A DNA stretch of 64,000 nucleotides, taken from contig CM043966.1 of NCBI GenBank assembly GCA_014529385.2, forward strand, positions 87,696,087 to 87,760,086. The letters run 5' to 3'. A program made the position numbers and the translations under genes. The notes below the pieces were generated by a model that was given only the letters and a program-made list of their open reading frames with translations, was not told the origin of the DNA and did no database searches. Source of the stretch: Adiantum capillus-veneris. Taxonomy: Eukaryota > Streptophyta > Polypodiopsida > Polypodiales > Pteridaceae. Below are positions 10,941 through 23,190 of this stretch, piece by piece (within the stretch, counting starts at the first letter, position 1; every line of letters starts with the position of its first letter).

Positions 10941-11957
10941 ATACTTCAAACCTAGAAATGTGGCCTTGATTTCAACCGCAATGCTTTTGCTTTTGCTCTT
11001 GATTTGTCATCCAATCGCGAGTCCCTACACACCAGCACTTAAAACCATATGTGATTCCACAATTTAACGTCAATTTGGTCAATAAGGAGTCAAAAAAGAT
11101 ACAAAATTTCCTTTCTCTATTCCTTGATAGACTCCTTGTGCAAAAAAGGTGTGAATTTTGCTCAAGCTATCTTAGGCACGCCAAAGATATTTGCACTCAT
11201 AGGTAGGCTCAATTTCAACTTTCAACTCATAAATGGAGTCCTTATGGCCTGCCAAAGACAACCCTAATGTCAATTTTGCCAAATTACTTCCCTGGTGTGA
11301 GATTTATCTTCAGCGCGCCGAAGATAAATCATTTTCTTTTTCACATTTTCTTGCAATTTGTGGCTTGGCTGGGTTCTTCAAGTGATTACAAGCTTGTACT
11401 ATGAATTACACAAAGTTTTTACCCCTTACCAATGTTTTTAGCTCTTTTTGAGCATGAAGGCTGGTTTTCCCAATATTCCTTCTAATGAGATTTTCATATT
11501 CAGTGCACAGAAGATAAATCTCTTTCGTATTTTAAAATTTTTTATTGTTTTATTCACAAATTGATTTTCCCACAAGTTTTAGGATTTATCCACACCCTGG
11601 TTTCAAGTTTTAGTCGGATTTGACTCTGCGGTTTTTTTCCAATTTTGGGCTTGACCAAACCTTTCAATGATCCAAATGTTTTCAAAATCAATGGAGATAG
11701 TCTAAACAAGTTGATCTACCACCACCCTTACCAACAATGAGCTAACACTCTTACCGACCACTAGCCAATCTCAAGGAACCTATACCTAGTTGTCCTACTA
11801 TCAAAAGCTCCCGAGGTGCTTCCCGAGTATCTCTACTCTCAAGCACCTCTTAGTCGTGAATAAACATAGAATATGTGTTACTCTAGCCAAAACTAGAGGA
11901 AGTATTGAAAATTCGAGTGAGTGTTTTGGGGTTTTCTCTAGTCTAGGTTGTCTCGTC
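10941..11957 (-). repeat. untranslated leader of element F with near-perfect palindromes
   Basis: About 1 kb between the primer-binding site (11.96 kb) and the gag region has no ORF. It contains a 30-bp near-palindrome at 11301-11330 (arms GATTTATCTTC / GAAGATAAATC around a GC-rich core; only one of 15 pairs fails) and weaker versions near 11166-11192 and 11489-11520. Such palindromes can fold as hairpins in the RNA leader. Element I has palindromes in what looks like the same place. Confidence 0.4.
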
Positions 11958-11975
11958 CCCGACAGTGGCGCCAAA
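11958..11975 (-). other. primer-binding site of element F
   Basis: On the minus strand, TTTTGGCGCCACTGTCGGGG follows directly on an LTR end TTGACA. TGGCGCC...GTCGGGG closely resembles the TGGCGCC-type primer sites common in plant Ty3/gypsy elements. It fixes the orientation of element F: LTR above, gag below in coordinates. Confidence 0.55.
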
Positions 11976-11976
11976 A

Positions 11977-13050
11977 TGTCAACCGAATGCCAAGCCTCAC
12001 CATATTGATGCTAGCAAAGCGAGAACTGCAAACATAAAATGTCAATCTGTGGGACGTAGCTGACCCAGCTAGTGCATGGAGGCTACAAGAGATAGCCAAT
12101 CTCTTGTTGAAAAACCAAGTCTATGTCGCTGCTACTTATCTAAGTCTCAAGTGTGTGTTAGACACCAAAAGATACTTTCTCTACTGCAACCTTACCCATA
12201 CAGATTTGTGTAGCTACAGGTCTTCGAATGGAATGAAACTTAATCCCTAGAATGGGTAGGGTACCCTGTACACTCTCATGTGCTCAAATGTTGTTTCAGA
12301 CACCTCGAAAAATTGTGCATAAGATGAACAACATATTTTAGGGTTGTCGGTTTCGGTCTCAAAAGGGATCTATAGCTTCCTCTACACGTGCTCTATCTAT
12401 CTCTAAGGTCAAAATTCAATTTTAGTGCGTGTATTGTGCATAGAGAACAAAAATAGCTCGTAGAAAGGCACGACTAAAAGCACACTTTATCGCGGGAGAA
12501 ACTTACATTAAAAGAGAGAGCTTTCACATGCGAACACATTGGTATGCTCAGAACAACAATGCAACACCATACACGAGAGAGATGAGAGATTGAAGAAACA
12601 ATAGACAATCGTTGATTTGCTACAGCAATGCTTAGTATTTATTATCCAAAAACTTAGGTTTTAAAGTTACAAAAGTTAACTTTTATACCTTAGCCAAGGT
12701 GTAAAAATGGATTCCTAGCTAACTAGGGCTCAATATAAGGTTAAGAGATTGCATAGAATTAAAAACATGGAATCCATTGGCCCCTTTAGACTCACTGGTA
12801 CTCAATAACATTACAATGGCTTTGGACTTGCAATATTTTTAAATAATAAAATGGGTTTTATTGCAATCATTAGGCTTGAAAAATTGTGTGGAGTCCTGCT
12901 TGATGATCTTCTTTTGCTCTTGATAGATGAGCAGCTAACAATGTTCTATTGAGAATGTAGTTATGGTGCTATTCCTTATTGATTTTGCAATATTTGAATG
13001 CCCACTACTCGCATCAAGATGTTTAACTACTATAATACCCAGACGAGTGG
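11977..13050 (-). mobile_element. 5' LTR of element F (outer edge uncertain)
   Basis: The inner edge is fixed by the primer-binding site (LTR end ...TTGACA at 11977). A minus-strand TATA box GTATAAAAG lies at 12680-12688, leaving room for R and U5. The outer edge is not seen and there is no second copy in the window; D2 sequence begins near 13050. No ORF of note lies inside. Confidence 0.4.
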
Positions 13051-13091
13051 ATCCATGGACACATTACAATTCCGAGGATATAATTTACATA

Positions 13092-13680
13092 AAGAAGGGG
13101 GGGGGGATGCTAACTTGAGCATCATTCTATTATTTGTTTGTATTGAGTCATTTGCAGGGCTTGTCAATTCCACATGAGTAATTATGGGGTGATTGCCGAT
13201 GATAGGCGCACACTAGATTCAGTAGAAAGAAATAACTTTGAGCATCATTCTATTATTTATTTGTATTGAGTCATGGGTAGGGCTTGTCAATTCCACATGA
13301 GTAATTATGGGGTGATTACGATGATAGGCGCACACTAGATTCAGTAGAAAGAAATAACATGTTTTGATCGTCGGTCAAGTGTGGGTGCCTGGGGGGTGCC
13401 CATATGTGAATGGGATGACCCATATAAGTGGCTTGTAACCTAGTTTTTTCTCATTCTCAAAAGTACTGACATTGCTCTTGCTTTCCTCCTCTCTTGCGTT
13501 GTTGTGTGTGAGTGTTAATGTGTGAGCATGAGAGAGAGAGCGATGATATTCCTTCATCGATTGCTACACAAAGGTGAGTGACACTTGATTACATCTATTG
13601 AGCTTTACTGCATCTAGGTTGTGTGTTTGCAGTCCTAGTGGCTCGCACACGATGCACAACAAGTCCCTTGTGATGTGACA
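13092..13680 (+). mobile_element. polypurine tract and LTR remnant D2
   Basis: AAGAAGGGGGGGGG (13092-13106) precedes TGCTAAC at 13108; the end is about GATGTGACA (13680). Order and sequence of several blocks match LTR D1. A TATA-like CATATAAG is at 13421-13428. It contains a 122-bp internal tandem duplication. Confidence 0.5.
13117..13357. repeat. tandem duplication, unit about 122 bp
   Basis: GAGCATCATTCTATTATTTG at 13117 recurs at 13240; both units end with ACTAGATTCAGTAGAAAG and AAATAAC. The copies differ at a few positions. D1 has a single version, so the duplication is specific to D2. Confidence 0.9.
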
Positions 13681-15254
13681 AATGCATATGTGTATGTGTG
13701 TCTGATGGCTTGGATGGGACCCAAAGTTCACTAGCGCATTGTTTCCTGGAACTTGGCCTTAGAATCAATTTTTGTAACATGTCTATCTCTTGTTGCTCCT
13801 CAATTTGGATATATGGACAGTTATTGCTCTCAGTGCATGGAAATTCCTTTTTATTGATTCCCCATTGGATATGTCTAGTATGTCACCTTTCATGTATTGC
13901 TTGCTAAGGATTTGATTGACTATGCATCCCTCATTGATTCGATCAACACCTCAATGCATGGAGGATCTTGAGAGGCAACCCTTGATATGGAATGCATATG
14001 TCTTGGAGAGAGGTCTCACATTGGCTAGGCTAGATAGGAGTGTGGTCTTGAAACATCTCTACATGGCTGGTCTAAGACCTCTTTGCTAGATGTAAATTTC
14101 AATAGTAGTGTATATGGGATTTGACATACGATTGCTATCAGTATGCTAGAGAATGATGCTTGTATTCCTAATGATTGGCATGCTATCAACCTTACTTTAT
14201 CATGAGGGGTGGTGGACATTCTTTGCCTCCTTTGGCCAACCGATGTTTTCTTGATTGGATCGGTTATCATGGACATCATCTACGGCTGGCATTTCAAGGT
14301 GTGGTACCACTTGGCAAACCATTGTACTATCACCACTAGCCCTTGGCAAGTGTTCTTGGATCATTCCTCTTTTCCCCACTAAGGAGATAGGTCTTGGAGA
14401 TTATGGAATTAGGAAGGAGTCCCCTCGTAGAGTTGATATGGGATCCTACTGAGTGGTAACGGCTCTAAGAGAAAATTGATGGGAAGGTAGTCTCTTTTTT
14501 TAAGTATCTAGTTCACATTGAGCAAGGGATCCTTCTAAGATACCCCTTCACCATCTATGCAATCAAAGCATTGGTCTTCGTAATGATTGTCCATTGCTTT
14601 TTACATTATGAGATATTGGAGGTCTTTTAGATGGCCATAATGAAGAGAGAGAAAAGAAAGCGCATCCAATGAGTAGCAAGGTAACGTAACATAGAAAATA
14701 CATGAAATAAATCAAGAAATAGGATAAAACATTCTAAAATGGGAAGAATCTAAAATTATTTGTAAGGTAACATCTTGTTTTTACGGGTTGGCTATATCAA
14801 TATATGGACCTGCTAGTAAGGGACTTTGATAGCCATCAAGGTATTGGAAGATAGTGACTTATTAAAAACTATCATACTCCCACCACCAAAAGTTATCCCT
14901 TTGCTAAGAATCTTTCAAAACTCATCTTCCCTCCATTACAAACAAGATATCTTTATTCTTACACTCAGAACTATGGCTTCTTCTTTGTCTTCTTCCCACC
15001 CTAAAAGCTCTAACTAAGTGCCAATTATATACTTGGCAATCAAAGTGTCAAATGCAATCTCGAAGCATATGCCATCCACCACTTTCACATACCATCGTCA
15101 AACAAGAAGCTTGTCATAGATGGAAGAATCAAGAGGTTTATATACTAGCATAGCCTTAGTGACACGTACATGGAAAGCATGCAAAATCTCAAAAAATATA
15201 CTAAAAGGACAAAAATTTGCAAGCTTCACCAATTTGAGAGGTATAGAGTTTCAG
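13681..15254. other. no gene recognised
   Basis: AT-rich sequence with only short, non-convincing ORFs on both strands. I see no LTR, tRNA or splice-consistent coding exon. Confidence 0.4.
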
Positions 15255-15446
15255 AGAGACCTTTGCACATCCCTATACATATTATTGCAATGACTTGCTC
15301 ATTGTTGTGTCCGGCAACATCTAGTCCACGAAGTTCCAATTGGTTGGTAGAGACCTTTGCACATCCCTATACATATTTACTCTACAATGACTTGCTCACT
15401 GCTGTGTCCGGTACTATCTAGTCCACGAAGTTCCAATTGGTTGGCA
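15255..15446. repeat. 94-bp tandem duplication overlapping a gene 3' end
   Basis: AGAGACCTTTGCACATCCCT at 15255 recurs at 15349, each followed by TGACTTGCTCA, TGTGTCCGG and CTAGTCCACGAAGTTCCAAT. The second copy contains the last codons of the minus-strand gene model that ends at 15418. Confidence 0.9.
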
Positions 15447-15963
15447 GAGGAACGTTAAACAATGTTTCTTTTTTATTCCTTTGATTGAGTTGGTAGAAAT
15501 GATCATAGAAGAATATGCCCTCATTTGCAAGGCTATTTCCTGTTCTTCCAGCATATTGTATAATATCAATGTGAGCATGGGTTATAGACATGAGGCCTAT
15601 AATGCACTCCACTAGTTCCCATTCCTCGTATGAATCAAGATAAACATCTATAAGTGTAATACCTAAATGTAAGAGAACAAAAAGGTCTTAATGGAAGAGA
15701 ATAAAAAGAAGGATAAGAAATTACTTACAGTTGCATCGTGGGTGATGTACCATGGAGACACTATTGCCATGAGATATCACATCAAAATGAGTGAAAACAT
15801 GTTGAACTAAAACCTCTTTTACAATCTTCTTACCAATCTCCACTTTAAAATCCATCACCAGTGCTTTCCATGTGGAACAAAAAATATTGTTGTAGAGGAC
15901 CTTTTTCTCCTTCTTGGTTGCATGAGAACCCAAGAACCTTTGCCTATCCTCTACTCTTGCCAT
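15418..15963 (-). CDS. two-exon gene or gene 3' end, unidentified (159 aa)
   Basis: Minus strand. Exon 1 is 15963-15729 (ATG at 15963), intron 15728-15663 with GTAAGT donor and TTACATTTAG acceptor, exon 2 15662-15418 ending in TAG. The junction splits a Cys codon (T|GT) and the frame continues cleanly, giving 159 residues. Visible stretches are KKEKKVLYNNIFCSTWKALV in exon 1, and LIDVYLDSYEEWELVECI and IIQYAGRTGNSLANEG in exon 2. I do not recognise the family. ATG is preceded by an in-frame TAA, but exon 1 could instead be an internal exon spliced upstream. It lies downstream of, and on the same strand as, the decayed exons at 21.5-22.8 kb and might belong to the same gene. Confidence 0.45.
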
Positions 15964-16722
<759 letters not shown>

Positions 16723-16778
16723 ATTGGCACCACCTTGACACATGTACAAAGAATCATTTAATATATATAGTTAACATT

Positions 16779-17075
16779 TTAAAGAGTATTTGCAAGTACA
16801 AATTTAGAAACAATCAATGGGTTGTAGAACAATTTTTGTAGATATGGGATCAAAGTGTCCTCTAGGTAGAAGTCATGTTTATGCCCTTGATATGAGGGTG
16901 GGGAGAGAGTTGTCCCCGATGGATTGAGAAAAACCTTATGTGGTGTGTCATCTATCAACAAAGTTTTGTCAACATCAAAGGGTACATGGATTTGGGAAAA
17001 AGATTTGTAATAAAGGTATACATTGGGTTTTGTAGGGTGATAGTGACCCTTAATGGCAACGTTGATTGCCTTTGG
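16779..17075 (-). pseudogene. FCP1/NIF-like (HAD-superfamily) phosphatase C-terminal fragment
   Basis: The minus-strand frame ending with TAA at 16779 reads DKTLLIDDTPHKVFLNPSG, then a Gly/Asp/His segment and TLIPYLQKLFYNPLIVSKFV. The K-T-L-L-I-D-D-[ST]-P-x-K block followed by N-P, then a Y-L-x-x-L helix, is the C-terminal motif of FCP1/NIF-type protein phosphatases of the HAD superfamily, where the DD pair helps bind magnesium. The N-terminal DxDxT half is not in this exon. Upstream the frame closes at a TAA, after which a T-rich tract and AG (TTTGTATTGCCAAAG) could be an acceptor. I infer a terminal exon or gene fragment; assignment is from the motif only. Confidence 0.45.
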
Positions 17076-17079
17076 CAAT

Positions 17080-17962
17080 ACAAAAAATTAAATTTTAATC
17101 GTTGGATTTTGGCTACGTTGCAAATACTACGGCCACAAGGGGGTTGAGGTTATGTTGTTGCACAGAAAACCATAGTGCAACCCAAAACCTTGGAAGAAGA
17201 AACTTCAAAAATTCCTTGGTTCTTGGTTGAACAATGACCCTGCAATTGCCTACCCCAAAAATGCGTAGGTTGATGTAGATTTCATTTGCATCATATGGCT
17301 CTCAAAGGAGCAACAATCCATTGATGTCCAAAATAATTAGTCTCTACAAACATTTTGTGAAACATATAAGTATTTAGAAACTAGGATGACTTTCTTACTC
17401 TTTTACATTGGTTATTTTTGGAACAATCATGTCAACTTCTAGTAAGGGTCCATATTAGGTCTGACTATTGTAGAGGTTGCCTTGTCCAGTGTCAATGTCC
17501 TCACCTTGTGTTTTTACAGTCCAAGAATCTTGTCTTTCCATCATAGAGGTGTCCATAGTAGATGTATTGGCTTCTATAGTGGTATGGTCTGCTTGAGGCT
17601 CATGCACTATTGAATAATGAGGATGTTCAGTCTCTTTTGTTTGAATGATGGAGGGCTCCAGTTCAGGGTTGGGAGCTGCAATGTGCATTCCTTCCTCAGC
17701 CCCTCCCTATGCATGATCTTTCAACCCTTCCCTTGGCATCTCTGCCTCCTTTTCCCTCCATATTGCCTTCCTCCTCAGCACCTCTCTCTGCATCATCTCT
17801 CTCTATCTTCCTTTCTCCCCTATGTCTCCCTTTCTATATCTGTTTGTGGGTTTGGATGGTGCACACTATCCTTAGTGTTGTGATGGAGCACTCAACTCTT
17901 TCCCTTGTTGTTATGAAAGATCAAAAGGCTCTATCTGACTATGGCTATCATGCTCTTTTCTT

Positions 17963-17965
<3 letters not shown>
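17080..17965. other. no gene recognised
   Basis: A minus-strand open stretch at 17455-17688 encodes a polar Thr/Glu/Gln-rich peptide without motif; it may be decayed coding sequence. Otherwise CT-rich DNA leading into a microsatellite. Confidence 0.3.

Positions 17966-18023
<58 letters not shown>
17966..18023. repeat. (CT)n microsatellite
   Basis: About 28 uninterrupted CT units. Confidence 0.98.
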
Positions 18024-18025
<2 letters not shown>

Positions 18026-18189
18026 CAAGCATATGTGGTACATGAACCCAAATGAACAAAAGTAAAAGGAATCGTACGACACATTTAATGACCACAATAT
18101 ATCATAAAAAAGGAAACATATGAAGCGTTAATTTGATACCCTACCGTGCATGGTGCCAATGGTCCAATCATTTAGAGTCGTTATTTTTT

Positions 18190-19340
<1,151 letters not shown>

Positions 19341-20354
19341 ATGTTGACTTCACCAAGGCTTTGGAGATTCTTGGTACGCTGGCAGAGGAGCTTGTGGGAT
19401 GAGCTCTATTGCGGTGCTAAAGAGGCATATTCACAACCTCTCGCAAGTGAGGAGAAGACTGCACCACCCAAGGTTCATGTGCTCAACTCACAAAAGAAAA
19501 CTGTGGATTTTTCAATTATTGCCTATGGGACACCAACAAAGAGTAGCACAAAAGAGCAGAGGAAAAAAGAGACAGTTATTTTAGAAGACCTTGCAACCAT
19601 TGATGAAAGGCTTTTTGACTTTGTAGTATCTTTAGGAGCTGCTTAAAAATTTCATAAGGTATGTGGCATCTTTAATGCCACCTTTAGTCTTGATGATCTT
19701 TTAGCTTAGCAAGATGCTTTCTTAAAGCTTAAAAGAACGAGGTTTGAGGTGGAGGCGCAAAAGGGAAGGGTCATCCTTGATAATATGGTGGTGGTCCCAC
19801 TTAAAAGATTGTGATATGAAAGGACGTTTGTACAAAAATACCACTAGTTTCCACTATCATACAAACCATTGTTGTGCCCCATGCATGAAAAGGAGTGCAA
19901 GCTAGTGCAAGAATCATTTGGATTTCTTTTATATCTGAATTTCTGATTTGCTAGTCTTATGAAGAACCCCGTGGAAATCATGGAGGAACAAGATCTACCA
20001 CCAGATGAGCAAGAGGACAAGGAGAAGGACTACAATGAAGTGGATGAGATAAAGGAGGCTATTAACCTTGAGGCCAAAGCAAAGGAGGTTGAACAATGCA
20101 AAATCATGCCCGTGAAAACATCAAAGATCAAGCTACCATTGGTTTTGTCTGGATTCAATGAGAAACAAGCTCGGTTGATGCGTCCTGGTGTGCTAGAATT
20201 TAGAATTGGAAACAGGACATACATTTCCCTCCATGAAATTCAGAGTGTTTTTTGTCTGAGGGAAGACTTTGCACTGGGAATCATCTCAAAATTCCATGAG
20301 GAGAGGAGTGGATTTGTTTTTGAAGACAAGACTGATGACAAGGCTTGTCGATAG
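19341..20354 (+). pseudogene. unidentified decayed ORF with in-frame stops only
   Basis: A single frame from ATG 19341 stays readable to 20354 (about 338 codons) but carries stops at 19644 (TAA), 19707 (TAG), 19812 (TGA), 19845 (TAG) and 19944 (TGA). Two open pieces stand out. One is 101 codons with KKETVILEDLATIDERLFDF. The other is acidic then basic, ending with LEFRIGNRTYISLHEIQSVF. No domain is recognised. An LTR fragment (A) of the chromovirus-like family follows at 20505, so this may be internal sequence of a non-autonomous element, or an unrelated gene fragment. Confidence 0.45.
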
Positions 20355-20504
20355 CCTCTGAGCCTTTCAAATTTTTTTGGTTGTAAATGCCTGATTACCT
20401 ATGTTGTTGTTGAAGACGTTAATACTTGCTTTTTCTACATGCACTGAAGGATTTTGCGATAGAACCATTGGAATAGCTATTTCAAATTTCTTGTCTTGTC
20501 TCAA

Positions 20505-20844
20505 AAGTGCATGAAGTTTCCATCTTCATTGCACTAGCTAGTCTTGAAGGAACACAAAGAATTGTATTGTACAATGTCTCTCTTGATGGGAGAAACCATA
20601 ATACAAAGCCTTTTGGAGGGGGGACCGGCTCCATGAAAATCCGGTCCTCAACTGTTGTCAATAGCTTAATTGCTCTCTCTTTTGAAAGTATTGTCGATGC
20701 TATCTAACTAGGTGTTATGCTTTTTGTTGCTCTCTCCACCCAAGCACTCTTGTAATTCTCATTAGGAATCTATTCTAATGAAATGACCACTATGTTCATG
20801 CTAATTTCCGCTTCACATAAGTTATTAGGCCATTAAATGTTACA
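20505..20844 (+). mobile_element. LTR fragment A, 3' part (family of LTRs B and C)
   Basis: Closely matches the last 340 bp of LTR B (44224-44563): CTTCCATCTTCAT, GGAACACAAAGAATTGTATT, GGGACCGGCTCCATG, TCCTCAACTGTTGTCAATAG and the end ATTAAATGTTACA. The LTR 5' part is missing, and here the end is followed by AGCTGG, not by a primer-binding site, so it is a 3' or solo remnant. Confidence 0.8.
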
Positions 20845-21059
20845 AGCTGGCTTCTGGTCCTTCACGGCCATATGTAGTTTTTTCCATTGCAGATACTCAA
20901 CTTTGCTAGCATAGGTGGAGTGATATATCCTCCCATGGTTTTTCAGCTTCACATAAAACCTGTGTGCCTTGACACCACCAATGATGATTTGGCAGACATG
21001 TCCTTCTCATTGCTTGATCTTTTTTTGTCCCGCTGGATTTTTCCATTGCCCTCATGGAG

Positions 21060-21396
21060 ACGTTCAATAGCCTCTAAAGCCATCTAGCACTCACCCAAAT
21101 TCTTGATTTCCCAAGCAAACCCAATATAGAGAACTTCTCCACAATTCTGCATAGAGCATGCATTATATAAATGTGGGCATTAACAAGTGGAATAGCTAGA
21201 ACTAGGCAAAAGTTAGGGTCTTCATTGATGAGTAGGAGCCTTTCTCCACCACTTTGGGTCCATCACCTTTGCAGACCATGTAGAACAAGCATGGAGATTT
21301 TTCCATGGCACCCATTCCACAATTGTATATACACTTTAGTGTCTTTAGGTCACTTGCAATATGCCATTGGACTTGAAAATCTTCCCTCCCATCCAT
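21060..21396 (-). pseudogene. decayed coding remnant with DLKTL and paired Cys, unidentified
   Basis: The minus-strand frame reads FQVQWHIASDLKTLKCIYNC, then MGAMEKSPCLFYMVCKGDG and, after a TAG and a frameshift, IMHALCRIVEKFSIL. The pattern S-D-L-K-T-L...P-C-x4-x2-C followed by H-A-L-x-R-I-V-E-K resembles proteins I associate with uncharacterised transposon or host families, but I cannot name it. It lies downstream of the exon at 21568-21920. Confidence 0.3.
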
Positions 21397-21567
21397 AGCT
21401 AGCACCTATTCTTGATTCATTTGTCGATCAATTATGTCAAGAACATGGGTTTGATTGAAGACCCAAAATAAATTTCATGGTCCTCTTTTTTGCATGCAAG
21501 ATTAATCATAATGTGATATGAAATGAAATGTATTATTTTAGTGCAAAAGTTGCAAGAAATGAATCAC

Positions 21568-21920
21568 CTAAAAAGCACCGGGCCACCATATGTTTGTTTG
21601 TGACTGAACACTGAAGTGTAAAGGATTGTCGGTGGAACATTCAAAAGTACCCTATACATTAATGTGATTGCCACTCGCTCTAGCTTCTTCTCTTTAAGAA
21701 TCTCACATAGCTTCAAGACAAAATGTAGCACACCGCCAGCCTCTTCAAATTTGACATTGGAGAACTCTACCATTCTAGTTTGCAACAAATTAAGGTCCAT
21801 AAAGATATTTTTGTACTCATCATAAGTAATAAATGTTCCTTGGCCTTTGTAAGTACCTTGAATATGAAAGAGACATCCATGGAAGTTGTTCTTTGGGTGA
21901 TTGAGATGAAGTCTCTCTTT
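21568..21920 (-). pseudogene. internal exon of an unidentified minus-strand gene (353 bp)
   Basis: Acceptor GTATCTAG before 21920 and donor TTTTTAG|GTGATT after 21568 bound a fully open 353-bp frame (phase 0 in, phase 2 out). It encodes NHPKNNFHGCLFHIQGTYKG, then TYDEYKNIFMDLNLLQTRMV, an amphipathic LKLCEILKEKKLERVAITL helix and SHKQTYGGPVLF. No stop or frameshift is seen inside. It lies on the same strand as, and 126 bp beyond, the exon ending at 22046, whose TAG terminates that frame, so the order of exons in one transcript is uncertain. Family unknown. Confidence 0.5.
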
Positions 21921-22045
21921 CTAGATACTTGTTGCCTGTTGGTAGTAGCTTAGACTTTATTACCTTCTTCACTAATATGAAGGAGATAGATTGTTGAATA
22001 TTTGAATGCCCCTCTCTTGCTCACGCCTAGTTACTTAAGTGTGCC

Positions 22046-22400
22046 CTATATCTCTGTGGAAGGCATTGCATTCTTTGAAATAAAACGGTCCACCACATCC
22101 CGTTGCAAAACCTTAAACTTTCTATCATGGATTATATCTTTTTCAAGACTAATGCTTATCATTGGCTTCAACTGCTTCCCTACATTGGTTGTGGGAAGAA
22201 TGTTTTCTTTGTCCCAATAGATAACATGTCTACAAAGAAAGCAATACATAAATCAAAGAAGCCAACTAGTCTAGTTGAAATAGTTTAGAAAGATTGAATT
22301 CCTCACCTCAATGCTTGGATTCTTTTCTTAAGACCACCAAATTTAACCTTCAAGGTTTCAAGATGCCATAGTTTCTTCTTTTGCACACAAGCACCCAAGC
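22046..22400 (-). pseudogene. two exons with an 87-bp intron, unidentified gene
   Basis: Minus strand: exon 22400-22317 encodes a basic helix (KLWHLETLKVKFGGLKKRI); donor AG|GTGAGG, intron 22316-22230, acceptor TTTCTTTGTAG; exon 22229-22046 encodes VIYWDKENILPTTNVGKQLK, EKDIIHDRKFKVLQRDVVDRF and ends in TAG. Splicing joins AG+A to an Arg codon and keeps frame. Upstream, between 22400 and 22500, a helical Gln-rich stretch is readable only with two in-frame stops and one frameshift, so the gene is decayed or I have missed exons. Family not recognised. Confidence 0.45.
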
Positions 22401-22500
22401 TCGTATCTTTATTTCATAAGGTTGTACCTTTTCTTGCAAGACTTATTGTTCCTATGCGTGTTGAGATATGGTTTTTTGTTCATTACAATGCAAACAAGAG

Positions 22501-22829
22501 TCATTGAATTTCTTTTTCTTGAGCATGAAGCATGCATTTGTGATTTTGAGCTTGGCTAGTTAGAGCTTTGCAAAAACCAAGCAAACCATTGTCTCGATCA
22601 CCAGCAAAGGTCAATAAACCACTAGGATTTTCAAACGGAGGAGAGGCATTAGTTTTAGGATTAAAAGGATAGAGTAAACCATGTATCCAAATGTCTACAT
22701 GCTTTGCTCCCTCTACTCTGAGTCTCTCTTTATCTGCTAGTGGCACTTGTGGTATTGGTTTTGCTTCCCTTACATAATGGCTAATATTGAGGATCCAAGT
22801 GAATGTGTAGATGATATTTAAGACGTTTG
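22501..22829 (-). pseudogene. coding exon interrupted by element G (downstream part)
   Basis: The minus-strand frame is open from the insertion site (22829) to 22501: NIIYTFTWILNISHYVREAK, VPLADKERLRVEGAKHVDIW, then a Pro/Asn loop, ENPSGLLTFAGDRDNGLLG and a helix ending HAQEKEIQ. If element G and one target repeat are removed, the frame joins 28325-28358, starting at an ATG at 28358, with no stop for about 120 codons. This supports real coding sequence here. Protein family not recognised. Confidence 0.55.
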
Positions 22830-23190
22830 TGTAATGGCTATTGCCCGCACAGGAGCAATAGGAATTACGGGAATGATTACCCGCAACTACATTATATGAA
22901 CATCAACATATAGAATGACGATAGAAGACAGTACACAGTACACAGGCACAGAACACCTCTTGCTTCATTCATGTGTGATCCAGACACAGAGTTACAACAG
23001 TAGATGCCATGAATATCATAGAGATTGGTTGGGTTACATCAAAAGACAGGTATACCCCTCCATATACAACCACTGCTCCAGCGCAGATCGGGAACGGTGC
23101 ACACACTCCTGTCCCATGATATCCTGTGAAGAACTGCCGCCACGGTGTCCAGACCTCCGCAGGACCGCAGGTGCGGCTAATGCTGTAACA
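22830..23190 (-). repeat. 3' LTR of element G (361 bp)
   Basis: Matches 27927-28319 over its whole length, for example ACTACATTATATGAACATCA and GAAGACAGTACACAGTACAC on the plus strand. It lacks about 35 bp near the U3 end that the 5' LTR has. A convincing polypurine tract is not seen upstream (CGTGCGTGCCAGG), so this boundary may be altered. Confidence 0.92.
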
